Of a stretch of 64,000 nucleotides of DNA, positions 24,382 to 32,493 are shown piece after piece. Position numbers and translations under genes: made by a program. Origin of the DNA: Amycolatopsis mediterranei (GTDB lineage Bacteria; Actinomycetota; Actinomycetes; Mycobacteriales; Pseudonocardiaceae); the NCBI RefSeq assembly GCF_026017845.1, contig NZ_CP100416.1, positions 3,442,948 through 3,506,947 of the forward strand, written 5' to 3'. Within the stretch, counting starts at the first letter, position 1. Each line of letters opens with the position of its first letter. The notes beneath the pieces were generated by a model, which worked only from the letters and a program-made list of their open reading frames with translations, ran no database searches and had not been told where the DNA came from.

Positions 24382-26387
24382 ACCGCCGGTGGAAGGGCGA
24401 CGACACCGGGGCCGCGCTGCCGATGGTGCTCCTGCTGGTCACGGTGGTCGCGGTGGTGCTCGGCGCGCTGCTGTCCTTCGCCGACACCAGCGTCCGCACC
24501 ACGGTGAACCTGCGCGACCAGGCCGCGTCCGCCTACACGGCCGACGGCGCGCTACAGGCGGGGATCAACGCGATCCGCACGAGCACGTTCACCGGCGCGC
24601 CCGGCGAGCACTGCTTCGGCGGCTCCGACACGCTGAGCCTGCCGAACTTCGGCGGCGCCGGCTCGGCCGCGGTGACGTGCACCGCCGATCCGGCGAAGGT
24701 CCAGATCCAGTGCCCGTCCCTGAGCCTGTGCAACCGGCCGGGCAGCGCGATCCTCACCCTCGGCACCGGCGGCGAAGACGGGCTCAACATCCAGCAGCCG
24801 ACCGGGTCGTCGTTCAAGGTCCACGGCGTCGTGTATTCCAATTCGAACATCCGCGTGGTCAACGGCTCGCTCGACACGAACACCGCGGTGTACGCGCGCG
24901 GTGCCTGCGCGGGCACGATCCGGAGCGCGCCCGCGGCCGCGTGCGGCTACGGCGGATCGGCTCTCGGCGCCGACCCCGGCTACGCCCCGGCGCTGACGTC
25001 CGTTCCGCCGCACCAGAACCTGCCCACCTGCACGAAGTCCGGCTCGCTGATCACCTTCCAGCCCGGCTTCTACGACGATGCTGCCGGGCTGTCGGCGATG
25101 ATGTCGAGCAGCAGCAAGTGCAAGGACAGCACTTGGTGGTTCACCCCCGGCACGTACTACTTCGACTTCCACAACAGTGCCGCGGTCCGGCCGTCGTCGC
25201 TGCCGGGCGGCGACGACGTGTGGACGGTCGACAACGGCTTCCTGGTCGCGGGCACGCCTGTGGACGACAGCGGGCGGATCATCGCCAAGCCGCCGGTCCC
25301 GGCGAAGATCCCCGGGGCCTGCGACAACCCGATCGACGACGCGAAGGCGGTCGGCGTCCAGTTCGTTTTCGGCGGCGACAGCCGGCTGGCGGTGAAGGCG
25401 GGGCAGGCGGAGATCTGCGGGACGTACAGCGCGGAACGGCCGCCGGTCGCCGTCTACGGGCTGACCTCGGGGGCGGAGTCACCGGTGACGGCGACGCTCG
25501 TGCCCGGTTCCGTGACGGGCGGTTTCACCGGCACGGCCGCCTCGCTGTCCAAAGTGGATGGTGGCGGGGTGACGTGGGCCGCTCCCGACAAGAGCGGCGG
25601 CCATGCCACCCTGACTGCCGCCGGCTTCTCCCCCGCCGCGGCACCGCCCGCCGGGACGATCCTGACTTCGGCGAAGGTGCGGGTCGTCCACGGCAACGAC
25701 CACGGCGCGAGCAAGGATTCGCGCTCGGCCCAGTTCACGCCGACGGGGGGCTCGCCGATCCCGCTGAGCCTGTCCACCCCCAACGACGGCTCGGCCACCA
25801 CCGATGTCACCGACGTGACCAGCCAGCTGGCGCAGGCGGTGTACGACGGCACCTTCGCCGGTGGGCAGCTGGGTTACACCGTGGACGTCAAGCACGACGG
25901 CACGGAACTGGTGGATGCGCTTCAGCTGGAGCTCACCTACACCCCGCCCGCGCTGCGGGCCGAGAGCGGGTGCACCCAGCTGATGTACACGAGTCCTGCG
26001 GCGTGTGCGCTGGTCACGGCGGTCAACAACTCCGGCAACCGGTTCTACGTGCAGGGGACGACGTACGCGCCGAAAGCCGTCCTGGACGTCACACTGAACA
26101 ACGCGACCGAACCGATCTTCCGCTTCGGCGTCGTCGCGCGGTCGTTGTGGGTGAAGGAGACCGGGAGCGTGACGTTCACCGGGGCGGTCATCGAGGTCCC
26201 GGACGACTCCCCGGGCTTCGTCTTCGGCGTCTACCTGTCCGCCTACGTGTGTCCCGGCGCGGGGCCGTGTCCACTGTCCGGGACGCCGGTGGCACGGGCG
26301 CGGGTGGCCTATGTGGACGGTGACCCGACGAATCCGGTGGCGGGGGCGCGTCAGGTGTCGGTGCTGAGCTGGTCGGGGAACCGGTGA
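24378..26387 (+). CDS. Large PilX-like pilus-associated protein
   Basis: A 669-residue protein with an N-terminal DDTG|AALPMVLLLVTVVAVVLG segment, resembling PilX or GspK: a prepilin-like helix but Met instead of Glu at +5. After about 60 residues comes a large cysteine-containing ectodomain. One part (about 415-530) has a jelly-roll-like pattern, and the C-terminal part contains FYVQGTTYAPKAVLDVTLNN. The size suggests a tip-located minor pilin or adhesin, which is inference. It closes the operon; the prepilin peptidase gene converges 5 bp downstream. Confidence 0.75.
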   Translation: MNRRWKGDDTGAALPMVLLLVTVVAVVLGALLSFADTSVRTTVNLRDQAASAYTADGALQAGINAIRTSTFTGAPGEHCFGGSDTLSLPNFGGAGSAAVTCTADPAKVQIQCPSLSLCNRPGSAILTLGTGGEDGLNIQQPTGSSFKVHGVVYSNSNIRVVNGSLDTNTAVYARGACAGTIRSAPAAACGYGGSALGADPGYAPALTSVPPHQNLPTCTKSGSLITFQPGFYDDAAGLSAMMSSSSKCKDSTWWFTPGTYYFDFHNSAAVRPSSLPGGDDVWTVDNGFLVAGTPVDDSGRIIAKPPVPAKIPGACDNPIDDAKAVGVQFVFGGDSRLAVKAGQAEICGTYSAERPPVAVYGLTSGAESPVTATLVPGSVTGGFTGTAASLSKVDGGGVTWAAPDKSGGHATLTAAGFSPAAAPPAGTILTSAKVRVVHGNDHGASKDSRSAQFTPTGGSPIPLSLSTPNDGSATTDVTDVTSQLAQAVYDGTFAGGQLGYTVDVKHDGTELVDALQLELTYTPPALRAESGCTQLMYTSPAACALVTAVNNSGNRFYVQGTTYAPKAVLDVTLNNATEPIFRFGVVARSLWVKETGSVTFTGAVIEVPDDSPGFVFGVYLSAYVCPGAGPCPLSGTPVARARVAYVDGDPTNPVAGARQVSVLSWSGNR

Positions 26388-26391
26388 CCGC

Positions 26392-27171
26392 TCAGGCGAG
26401 GCCGGTCAGCCGCTGGTAGGCCTGACCGAGCGGGCCGGCCGCGAAGATCGCCACCAGCGCGGCGGCGATCATGAACGGCCCGAACGGCAGCGCCGTCTTG
26501 CGGCCGCCCTTGCCGGTCGCCAGCACGACGACCCCGGCGACCGCGCCGAGCAGGAACCCGCCGAACGCCCCGACGAGCAGGGCCGGCCAGGACAGGTAGG
26601 CGAGGATCCCGCCGAGGATGCCCGCGAGCCGGACGTCACCGAAGCCCATGCCCGCCGGGTACGCCAGCGCCAGGAGGAGGTAGAAGCCGAACAGCGCGGC
26701 GCCGCCGATCCCGGCGCGGGCCGGCGACCACCAGTCGCCGCGCCACCAGGCCGACGCCGTCAGCAGGACGAGCAGGACGGGGTACGACGGCAGGACGATG
26801 GCGTTCGGCAGGCGGCGGCAGTCGAGGTCGATCAGGGCCAGTGCGATCCCGATCGCGCCGAAGTAGAGGAACGCGGGCAGGTCCGGTGGGTCGAGCCGCA
26901 GGGCCAGCAGCGCGAACAGCACGGCGGTGCCGAGCTCGACCAGCGGGTACCGGACGCTGATCCGGGCACCGCAGCCGGCGCACCGGCCGCGCAGGACGAG
27001 CCAGCCGAAGACGGGGACGTTGTGCCGGTTCTTGATCGTCTGCCCGCAATCCGGGCAGCGCGACGGCGGGCGGACCACCGACTCGCCGCGCGGCACCCGG
27101 TGGATCACGACGTTGAGGAACGATCCGACGAGCAGGCCGAGCACCGCCGCGGCCACGACCAGCACCGCCAT
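26392..27171 (-). CDS. pilD: Prepilin peptidase (A24 family), PilD-like
   Basis: A 259-residue polytopic membrane aspartyl protease. The N-terminal cytoplasmic loop has two zinc-type CxxC pairs (SRCPDCGQ and GRCAGCGA), typical of bifunctional PilD/TcpJ enzymes. The catalytic aspartates lie in LIDLDCRRLPN and in GMGFGDVRLAG. It removes the leader of the pilins encoded next door. The start is ATG 27171 with AGGAG upstream. It is transcribed convergently to the pilus operon from the repeat-rich spacer. Confidence 0.92.
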   Translation of the reverse strand: MAVLVVAAAVLGLLVGSFLNVVIHRVPRGESVVRPPSRCPDCGQTIKNRHNVPVFGWLVLRGRCAGCGARISVRYPLVELGTAVLFALLALRLDPPDLPAFLYFGAIGIALALIDLDCRRLPNAIVLPSYPVLLVLLTASAWWRGDWWSPARAGIGGAALFGFYLLLALAYPAGMGFGDVRLAGILGGILAYLSWPALLVGAFGGFLLGAVAGVVVLATGKGGRKTALPFGPFMIAAALVAIFAAGPLGQAYQRLTGLA

Positions 27172-27490
27172 CGGGCTCCTTCGGACTCGGGGGCGACTAC
27201 CGCAGATCTTGCCCGACCCCGCCCGCCCCCGCGACCGGACGCCCCACGCACCCAGCCGGACGACACGCGTACCGCAATGGACGACACGCGTACCCAGGCG
27301 GACGACACGCCGGCCGGCCGCAGGCCTGCTCGTGTCGTCCGTCCAGGTACGCGAGTCGTCCCGCCAGGTACGCGAGTCGTCCGTCCGGGTACGTGAGGCG
27401 ACCCTCTGGGGGCGGTGGGCGAGTGGGTGGGTCGTGGTCGTTCGTGGAAATCGGGGTCCGGGGCGGGCGGGCGCGCCTACAGTCTTGGAG
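27172..27490. other. Intergenic spacer with facing 21-bp repeat arrays
   Basis: No gene is seen in these 319 bp. GGACGACACGCGTACC-type units start at 27258, 27279 and 27300; complementary CAGGTACGCGAGTCGTCC-type units start at 27344, 27365 and 27386. All steps are exactly 21 bp, and the two arrays face each other, so the region can fold as a long hairpin or cruciform. TACAGT (27478-27483) is the -10 of the downstream universal stress protein gene. Confidence 0.7.
27258..27406. repeat. Inverted pair of 21-bp tandem repeat arrays
   Basis: Three units on each strand are arranged head to head. The inner copies GGACGACACG (27300-27309) and CGTGTCGTCC (27331-27340) are exact complements. The unit is the same family as at 15647-15730 (CAGG-T/C-ACGCGAG-T/C-CG). 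It looks like a dispersed intergenic repeat of this genome. Confidence 0.75.
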
Positions 27491-28351
27491 ATGACCGCCG
27501 CCGGATTGCCGATCGTTGCCGGGGTGGACGGGTCGGCCGAGTCGCTCGATGCCGTCCGCTGGGCCGCGCGGACCGCCCGGCTGCGGGCGGCGCCGCTGGA
27601 AATCGTGCACGCCCTCGACGTTCCGGCCCTGCTCGCCGGCGGGGTCGTGCCGCCGCCCGAAGAGATGGTCGACGCGCTGCGCGCCCGGGGGCGGCGTGCG
27701 CTGCGGACCGCGCAGGAGCTCGCCGCCGCGCAGGGGGTTCCCAGTGCGGCCACCCGGCTCGATCCCGACCGCGCCGCGCAAGCCCTGATCGAGGCGTCGC
27801 GGTCAGCCGCGCTGCTGGTCGTCGGGTCGACCGGGCACGGCAGGCTCACCAGCCTGCTCGCGGGGTCGGTCGCCGCGGCCGTCGGCACCCACGCCCGCTG
27901 CGACACCGTCGTCGTCCGCGGCGACAGCTGGGACGAACCCGGCGCGGCCGAGCGGCCGGTCGTCACCGGCGTCGACGGCAGCGAAGCCGGCGCCCGGGTC
28001 CTGGCGGCCGCCCTCGCCGAAGCCCGCGCCCGCCACGCGCCGCTCGTCGTGCTGCATGCGTGGGCGGACAGCCCGCCGCCGCACCGGGACCCGCGGTGCG
28101 TCACCGAGGCGGGACGCCGGCTGCTCGGCGAGCGGGTGCTGGCCCACGACACCGGCGACGTCGCGGTCGAGCAGGTCGTCGTGCACGCGCACCCGCGCAA
28201 GGAACTGGTCGAGCGCAGCGCCACCGCCCAGCTGGTCGTGCTCGGCGACCGCGGCCGCGGCGGCTTCCCCGGCCTGCTGCTCGGCTCCACCGGGCAGGCG
28301 CTCCTGCACCACGCCGCCTGCCCGGTCCACCTCGTGCGCACCACCGCGTGA
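27491..28351 (+). CDS. Universal stress protein, tandem UspA domains
   Basis: A 286-residue cytoplasmic protein of two UspA domains (about 1-145 and 155-286). Each begins with a VDGS motif (IVAGVDGSAES, VVTGVDGSEAG) and ends with the ATP-binding G-x2-G-x9-G-S/T pattern (VVGSTGHGRLTSLLAGSVA, LGDRGRGGFPGLLLGSTGQ). Tandem USPs of actinobacteria bind ATP and respond to hypoxia or stress. The ATG lies seven bases after a TACAGT box, suggesting a leaderless mRNA. It is monocistronic. Confidence 0.92.
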   Translation: MTAAGLPIVAGVDGSAESLDAVRWAARTARLRAAPLEIVHALDVPALLAGGVVPPPEEMVDALRARGRRALRTAQELAAAQGVPSAATRLDPDRAAQALIEASRSAALLVVGSTGHGRLTSLLAGSVAAAVGTHARCDTVVVRGDSWDEPGAAERPVVTGVDGSEAGARVLAAALAEARARHAPLVVLHAWADSPPPHRDPRCVTEAGRRLLGERVLAHDTGDVAVEQVVVHAHPRKELVERSATAQLVVLGDRGRGGFPGLLLGSTGQALLHHAACPVHLVRTTA

Positions 28352-28412
28352 AGGGAAGCGGAACGGAAGCGGCACCGGGCAGGATGACGGGAAGCCAGAG
28401 GGAGGAAAAAGG

Positions 28413-28835
28413 ATGAAGACTGCGATACAGGCCGGGCTCGTGGCGCTGGGGGCGCTGCTGGCCGGCACGACGGTAGCGGCCGCCCCGGCCGGGGCGGCGA
28501 CGACGTTCCAGCGGACGGCCGTCTGCCACTCGGGAGACTTCAGCGGCAGGTTCACCCTGCAGTACGAGTCCGTCGGCTTCGATTTCCGCATCACCGGCGG
28601 CTACACCGCGTCGGGACCGTACATCGGCGACGTCGCGGGCACCGTCTCCCTGCGGATCGCCTACCGCAGCGGATCGACGACGCACACGGTGTACTCCCAG
28701 ACGTCGGCGACGACCGGGCACACCACCTTCACCGTGCCGACGACCACCACCGTGCCGCTGACGGGCATGGGCACCGCGGCGGCGACGTTCGACAACGGCG
28801 CGGCGTCCTGCACCGCGACGGTGCCGATCAGCTAG
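28413..28835 (+). CDS. Small secreted protein of unknown function
   Basis: A 140-residue protein with a Sec signal peptide (AIQAGLVALGALLAGTTVAA, cleavage near AGAAT). The mature part is rich in Thr, Ser and Gly, beta-strand-like, with two cysteines (AVCHSG and ASCTAT) placed for one disulfide. A GGAGGAAAAAGG ribosome site precedes the ATG. No catalytic motif is visible and the family is not recognised. Confidence 0.72.
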   Translation: MKTAIQAGLVALGALLAGTTVAAAPAGAATTFQRTAVCHSGDFSGRFTLQYESVGFDFRITGGYTASGPYIGDVAGTVSLRIAYRSGSTTHTVYSQTSATTGHTTFTVPTTTTVPLTGMGTAAATFDNGAASCTATVPIS

Positions 28836-29130
28836 CCGCCGGCTCGAGGGCCGCGCGCAGGATGGCGCGGGCCGAACCGGCCAGGACCTCGGCCGCGCGG
28901 GGACGGCTGGGGCTCCCAGCGCAAGCGTGAACTCGACGAACGCCCGCATCACCAAGCCGAGGCGGGCGGCCGGGTCGGCGGGTGCGTCCGGGGGCAGCAG
29001 GCCCGCGTCGTCCTGGATCTCCGGGTACGCCGCCAGCAGGAGCGCGCGCTGGTTCGGGAAGTACCGGGACGTCCCCGGCGACCGGACCGGCACCCCGACA
29101 CGGTGATGGTCACGCTGAGCGCGTTCAGCC
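28828..29130 (-). pseudogene. Decayed TetR family regulator
   Basis: The minus strand reads TSRYFPNQRALLLAAYPEI, the end of a TetR recognition helix and the start of helix 4, followed by DDAGLLPPDAPADPAARLGL and VMRAFVEFTL, also typical. The upstream half of the HTH is in a different frame, and the C-terminal segment AAEVLAGSARAILRAALEPA is again out of frame. About 60-70 residues of the core are missing. Frameshifts plus an internal deletion leave no usable protein. The remnant overlaps the end of the small secreted protein gene by a few bases. Confidence 0.6.
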
Positions 29131-29227
29131 GCCGGGGACCGTGCGGTGGGCGTGGAGCTGCCCGCCGTCGCGGGCACCGCCCCGGGTCCCGGCGCACCGT
29201 GACCCAGGGCGGTTTTCTCTCCCCCGC

Positions 29228-29671
29228 TCAGCAGCTCGAGTGCTGGATGGTCTTGAAGATGTTGACAGCACTGAAGAGCGACGCGTCGTAAGTGAAGTGC
29301 TTGCCCCACGGGTAGCGCGGCGGCGGGTTGCCGTCGTTCATCCGCGGGCTGTCGAACGTGCCCGCCGAGAACAGCTGCGTTCCGGCCGTGGTCTTGAAGT
29401 CGAAGCTGGAGTGCCAGACGTCGCCGGAGTGCGTCTGGAACGTCAGCGTCGTCGCGCTCCAGTCCCCCGTGCCGTTCGACCGGATGATGATCGTGCCGTT
29501 GTCCTGCTCGCAGTCACCGACGTGCAACTGGCCCCAGGTCGCGCTTTTCACCTCGAGGACCGCCGCGCTGTGCGCCGGCGCGGCGGTGGCCGCCGGCGCA
29601 CCGGCCAGCACCGCCGCCCCCGTCGCCGCGAGGGCGAAAACCGGTGCGAGACCCCGAATCATGCGTTTCAT
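29228..29671 (-). CDS. Small secreted protein of unknown function
   Basis: A 147-residue exported protein. The Sec signal peptide (MKRMIRGLAPVFALAATGAA, cleavage near ATAAPAHS) is followed by a compact domain with KSATWGQLHVGDCEQDNGTI, SGDVWHSSFDF and PRYPWGKHFTYDASLF. Two cysteines (GDCEQD and the C-terminal HSSC) may form a disulfide. GGAGGAAG precedes the ATG. The family is not recognised. It diverges from the AfsR/SARP gene across a spacer holding SARP-like repeats and may be a target of that regulator. Confidence 0.75.
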   Translation of the reverse strand: MKRMIRGLAPVFALAATGAAVLAGAPAATAAPAHSAAVLEVKSATWGQLHVGDCEQDNGTIIIRSNGTGDWSATTLTFQTHSGDVWHSSFDFKTTAGTQLFSAGTFDSPRMNDGNPPPRYPWGKHFTYDASLFSAVNIFKTIQHSSC

Positions 29672-29740
29672 GGACTTCCTCCCGAAGAACCGCTGGCCGC
29701 GGACCCTCCCGGTCCGCGCCGAGCGAGCCTCGCAGCGCCC

Positions 29741-29779
29741 GTCGACGATCGGTCGACAACTCGTCGACGGAGGTTTACT
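29741..29779 (+). promoter_or_regulatory. SARP-type direct repeats and -10
   Basis: GTCGAC occurs at 29741, 29752 and 29763, giving heptamers TCGACGA, TCGACAA and TCGACGG phased exactly 11 bp apart. This is the arrangement bound by ActII-ORF4/DnrI/AfsR-type proteins, whose heptamers are TCGAG-like. TTTACT (29774-29779) follows as a candidate -10. The site lies about 100 bp before the SARP gene, suggesting autoregulation. Confidence 0.55.
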
Positions 29780-29862
29780 TCGGCGTCGGACGTATCCGGA
29801 GCCACCCCAGCCCGCTCCTGTACGCCGGAGCGGGCGGGATACCCGCGCGCGGAGGGGCAGGC

Positions 29863-31983
29863 ATGGGCGGGGTGGACCTCGGGGTGCTGGGACCGTTCGA
29901 AGTGCGGCTCGACGGCGAGCCGCGGGACGTCGGGGGCCCGCGCCTGCGGACCCTGCTGGCGGTGCTGGCGGCGGAGGCGGGCCGCGTGGTCAGCGTCGCC
30001 GCGCTGGGCCGGGCGCTGTGGGGTGCGGAGGCGCCCGCGCCCGCCGGCCGGACCGTGCGGACGTACCTCTCGCGGCTGCGCGGCACAGTGGGGCCGGGGG
30101 TGATCGTGACCCGGCCGCCGGGGTACGTGCTGCACTTGGCGGACGACGCCCTCGACGCCGCGCGGTTCGAACGGCTCGCCGCCGACGGACGGCGGGTGCT
30201 GGCCGCCGGGGAACCCGCCGCCGCCCGGGAGCTCCTGGCCGCCGCGCTGGCGCTGTGGCGCGGCCACGCCGCCTACGAGGAGTTCGGCGAGGTGGAGACC
30301 CTGGCCGCGGAAGGGATGCGGCTCGACCGGCTGCGCCACAACGCCGTGCAGGACCGGATCGACGCCGATCTCGCGACCGGCGAGGACACCGGGCTGATCG
30401 CCGAGCTGGAGGCGCTGACCGACGCGTACCCCGGCCACGAACGGCTGTGGGCGCAGCTGATGACGGCGCTCTACCGGGCCGGACGGCAGAGCGACGCGCT
30501 GGAGGCGTTCCGCCGCGCCCGGCACGGCCTGATCACCGCGTCCGGGGTGGAGCCGTCGCCGGTGCTGGCGCAGGTGCACCGCCGGGTGCTCGCGCACCAC
30601 CCGGCGCTGCTCGCCACCCGGGCCACCGCGGTGGTGACCACCCCCGACGACGACCTCACCGCGGGCGAACACGCGCTGCTCGAGGACGGCGACCTCCGGA
30701 CCAGCCGGGAACACTTCGAAACCGCCTACGTCCGGGCCGAGGAGGCCGGGGACGTCACCGCGCTCGCCCGTGCGGCCCTCGGCCTCGGCGGCGTGTGGGT
30801 GCACGAGCACCGGACGGCCGTCGCGGCGGCGTCGCTGCTGACCCGGCTGCGGCACGCGCTGGCGCAGGTGGATCCCGAATCGACGCTCGGCCATCGGCTC
30901 CAAGCCCGGCTCGCGGCCGAACTGGACTACGAAGCGGGCACGCACGATCGCGTCCTCGCGGCGGCCGAGCGGACGCGGGCGGCGGGCGACCCGGTCGCGC
31001 ACGCCGAGGCGCTGAGCGTGGCCCACCACTGCCTGCTCGGCCCGGACCACACGCGGCTGCGGCACGCCCTCGCGACGGAGCTGGTCGGGGTGAGCGGCCG
31101 CTCGGGGCGCCGCACCGACCTGGTGATGGGCGTGCTGTGGGACACCGTCGACCTGTTCCTGGCCGGCGACCCGCACGCCGAGCGCCGGCTCGGCGAGCTC
31201 GACGACCTGCTCGCCGAGCGCAAGCACCTGGCGGCGGGCTTCGTGGCCGACGCGCTCAAGGTCATGCTGGCCATCCGCGCCGGCCGGTTCCGCGACGCCG
31301 AAGCCGGGGCGCAAGCCTGCGCCGAGGTCGGCCAGGCGGCGGGCGACTTCGACGCACTCGGCTGGTACGGCGCGCAACTGGTGGCGATCCGGTGGTTCCA
31401 GGGCCGGCTCGGCGAGCTGGTGCCGGTGCTGGACGGCCTGATGCACTCGCCGACGCTCAGCCCGATCGACAACTCGTACTACGCGGCGCTCGCCGTGGCG
31501 GCGGCATCGGCCGGGGACCGCCGCACGGCCGCGGGCGCGTTGGCCCGGCTGTGCGGCGAAGACCTGGGTGCGTTGCCGCGGTCGAGCACCTGGCTGACTT
31601 CGCTGTGCGGCGCCGCGGAAACGGCCTACCTGCTGGACGATCGCGCGACGGCGGCGCGGATCCACGAGCTGCTGGCACCGTTCGCGCAGCTGCCGGCGAT
31701 GGCGAGCTTGGGCATCGCGTGTTTCGGCTCGGTCCACCACCCGCTCGGGACCACGGCCCTGACGGCCGGGGACCCGGACCGGGCGGTGACGCACCTGCGA
31801 GCCGCGGTCCGGCACAACCTCGCGCTGGCCCACTGGCCCGCGGTGGTGTTTTCGCGCCGCCGGCACGCCGAGGCGCTGCTTCGCCGCGGAGGTCCGGGTG
31901 ACCCGGCGGCGGCGGACCGGGAGCTGGCCGCGGCGGACGAAGAGGCGCGGACGTTCACCGGGCCGGCCGTCACCGGGCGATGA
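29863..31983 (+). CDS. AfsR/SARP family transcriptional regulator (BTAD domain)
   Basis: A 706-residue regulator. Residues 1-95 form an OmpR-like winged helix (LGVLGPFEVRLDGEPRDVGG). About 100-245 is the bacterial transcriptional activation domain (ARFERLAADGRRVLAAGEPA, then LWAQLMTALYRAGRQSDALE). The remaining 450 residues are helical with a TPR-like character and lack P-loop motifs, so it is a SARP-TPR protein and not full-length AfsR with NB-ARC. It probably binds the phased repeats upstream. GGAGG precedes the ATG. No biosynthetic cluster is in the window. Confidence 0.9.
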   Translation: MGGVDLGVLGPFEVRLDGEPRDVGGPRLRTLLAVLAAEAGRVVSVAALGRALWGAEAPAPAGRTVRTYLSRLRGTVGPGVIVTRPPGYVLHLADDALDAARFERLAADGRRVLAAGEPAAARELLAAALALWRGHAAYEEFGEVETLAAEGMRLDRLRHNAVQDRIDADLATGEDTGLIAELEALTDAYPGHERLWAQLMTALYRAGRQSDALEAFRRARHGLITASGVEPSPVLAQVHRRVLAHHPALLATRATAVVTTPDDDLTAGEHALLEDGDLRTSREHFETAYVRAEEAGDVTALARAALGLGGVWVHEHRTAVAAASLLTRLRHALAQVDPESTLGHRLQARLAAELDYEAGTHDRVLAAAERTRAAGDPVAHAEALSVAHHCLLGPDHTRLRHALATELVGVSGRSGRRTDLVMGVLWDTVDLFLAGDPHAERRLGELDDLLAERKHLAAGFVADALKVMLAIRAGRFRDAEAGAQACAEVGQAAGDFDALGWYGAQLVAIRWFQGRLGELVPVLDGLMHSPTLSPIDNSYYAALAVAAASAGDRRTAAGALARLCGEDLGALPRSSTWLTSLCGAAETAYLLDDRATAARIHELLAPFAQLPAMASLGIACFGSVHHPLGTTALTAGDPDRAVTHLRAAVRHNLALAHWPAVVFSRRRHAEALLRRGGPGDPAAADRELAAADEEARTFTGPAVTGR

Positions 31984-32332
31984 GCTGCGGCTCCGGCCGG
32001 CCCTCCAGCCGGAACAGCGGGGCGACCGCGGCGAGGTCCAAGGCGCGCCGCACCACGCCGGACGGCTTCAAGGCCAGGTCGATCCCGGCATCGGCACAGC
32101 GAGCCCGCAGCCGGCCCAGCGACGCCACGCCCGTCACGCCGCAGAAACCCACGCCCAGCAGATCCACCACCAGCCGCTGCGGGGCCGCCGCGAGCGCGCG
32201 ACCGAGTTCCTCGTCGAGGCGCGGGCACGTCACCATGTCGATTTCGCCGGTGACCGTGACCCGCAGCGTTCCCGGACGGGGCTGCGCGGTCGTCGCGGTC
32301 AGCAGCAGCGCGGACAGGTCGGGGGCGCTCAT
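31970..32332 (-). CDS. STAS domain protein lacking the phospho-serine
   Basis: A 120-residue STAS domain: LRVTVTGEIDMVTCPRLDEE, LVVDLLGVGFCGVTGVASL, and a C-terminal SGVVRRALDLAAVAPLF helix. In canonical antagonists the central motif is D-S-x-G-L; here it is G-V-T-G-V, so the Asp and the phosphorylated Ser are both replaced. It may act without phosphorylation or have another ligand. AAGGAG precedes the ATG, and the 3' end overlaps the AfsR/SARP gene by 14 bp in convergent orientation. Confidence 0.83.
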   Translation of the reverse strand: MSAPDLSALLLTATTAQPRPGTLRVTVTGEIDMVTCPRLDEELGRALAAAPQRLVVDLLGVGFCGVTGVASLGRLRARCADAGIDLALKPSGVVRRALDLAAVAPLFRLEGRPEPQLIAR

Positions 32333-32493
32333 TCAGGTGCTCCTTCCACGGAAATCAGCGGTGAGTGATCAACTCCTACCCCACTGCCGCGGACACCAAA
32401 CACTTCGGTCGGCCGGTTCTGCCAGGCTGGGTCGAAGCCCGCTGCCCCCGGGCCGGCCGCGCTACGGCGAGCAGCGGCCGGCCAAGTCCCCTC

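Noticed and set aside
27258..27406. CRISPR-like array
   Set aside because: The 21-bp units are contiguous, without unique spacers, and present in both orientations; no cas genes are near.
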